In this document: positions 63,733-64,000 of the stretch, piece by piece
Layout: each line of letters opens with the position of its first letter
How positions within the stretch are numbered: the stretch's first letter is position 1
Source: JAFEDN01 sp963697455
GTDB taxonomy: Bacteria; Pseudomonadota; Gammaproteobacteria; Coxiellales; Coxiellaceae
NCBI GenBank assembly: GCA_963697455.1
Contig: CAVOOI010000007.1
Coordinates: 186,001 to 250,000 of the forward strand
Direction of reading: 5' to 3'
Length of the DNA stretch: 64,000 nt
Program-made: the position numbers and the translations under genes
Notes under the pieces: model-generated
The model's database searches: none
What the model was told of the DNA's origin: nothing
Seen by the model: only the letters and a program-made list of their open reading frames with translations

Positions 63733-64000
63733 TCAGAGCATCATTTCATATTCCATCTCAGCATCCTGTTGAGCCGATGCGCTGGGCGCTTCTTCTTTGG
63801 GCGTAGGTTTTTTGCCCAAAAATTTAACGTCGCTGGCATAGATACCGGCTGCATGACGGGTTTGCCCCGTTTTCTCGTCTTTCCATGTAGAATAGCGAAT
63901 CTCGCCAATCACTGCTAATAGCGCGCCTTTTTGTAAATGCGTAGCCAGGGCAGTTCCTTGACCTTTGTTCGCATATACGGTATGCCATTGGGTCTTCTGT
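63733..64000 (-). CDS. ssb: Single-stranded DNA-binding protein, 5' part outside window
   Basis: The last 88 codons are visible. TQWHTVYANKGQGTALATHL, LQKGALLAVIGEIRYSTWKD and KTGQTRHAAGIYASDVKFLG match the OB-fold of SSB. The C-terminal tip ends YEMML instead of the usual DDDIPF, so binding to SSB-interacting proteins may differ. Island-encoded SSBs protect incoming single strands during conjugation. Confidence 0.88.
   Translation of the reverse strand, partial: QKTQWHTVYANKGQGTALATHLQKGALLAVIGEIRYSTWKDEKTGQTRHAAGIYASDVKFLGKKPTPKEEAPSASAQQDAEMEYEMML

Overview
The window looks like accessory, AT-rich DNA from a gammaproteobacterium of the Legionellales/Coxiellaceae kind that lives inside eukaryotic cells (inference). 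The reasons are several eukaryote-like genes (a U-box/ankyrin/WD40 protein, an F-box protein, two TKL-type protein kinases, one with a Sel1-like tail), small secreted proteins, a GacA/LetA-like regulator, SecB and Fis homologues, many toxin-antitoxin loci, insertion sequences and broken genes. The species cannot be named from the sequence alone.

Positions 1-5 kb: a truncated peptide deformylase, then four small secreted proteins embedded in a dense field of palindromic repeats built on a TCAAGTCTTGA core, plus a 320-bp MITE-like element. Positions 5-10.9 kb: an AAA/DUF4143 ATPase, a HipBA module with its operators, a headless DUF4143 fragment, an NlpC/P60-like protein and an F-box protein. 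Positions 10.9-23 kb: a flavin monooxygenase, a methyltransferase-like protein, a PIN/RHH toxin-antitoxin pair, the U-box/ankyrin/WD40 protein (whose upstream DNA is a 111-bp duplicate of the monooxygenase promoter region), an outer-membrane barrel, a secreted protein and a 968-residue unknown protein. Positions 23-26.3 kb: small membrane and secreted proteins, two RBBP9-like hydrolases (one dead), a dead BrnTA remnant and an AHL-lactonase-like enzyme.

From 26.4 kb on, the DNA is organised by three partial copies of the 3' half of a tRNA-Asn gene (26439, 33939, 48438). They look like attachment sites of tandemly inserted islands. Island 1 (26.4-33.9 kb) carries a DauR-like regulator and a five-gene amino-acid operon (aminopeptidase, SDR, PLP dehydratase, RidA, ketopantoate-reductase-like) ended by IS3-family insertions. 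Island 2 (33.9-48.4 kb) carries a P4-type integrase, a DUF6387 protein, an AlpA-like HTH protein, a DUF3987 replication protein and a nested recombinase/BrnTA segment flanked by direct repeats. It ends with a three-gene cargo operon: a SecB paralogue, a receptor-like kinase (cadherin-like domain split by an LVIVD propeller, one membrane helix, TKL kinase), and a cytosolic kinase with MLKL-like layout (helical bundle, TKL kinase, Sel1-like tail). Island 3 (48.4 kb to beyond the window) carries Fis- and LuxR-type regulators, a second recombinase, a histidine kinase/response regulator pair behind a broken SAHH-like gene, two ISAs1-family insertions with 10-bp target duplications, a receiver without its phospho-aspartate, an Rpn nuclease with a frameshift, ArdA and a single-stranded DNA-binding protein.

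The best candidate for an undescribed system is the SecB / receptor-like kinase / MLKL-like kinase operon of island 2. The layout suggests sensing at the envelope passed to a membrane-active or host-directed kinase. That is inference; the domain calls are by eye.
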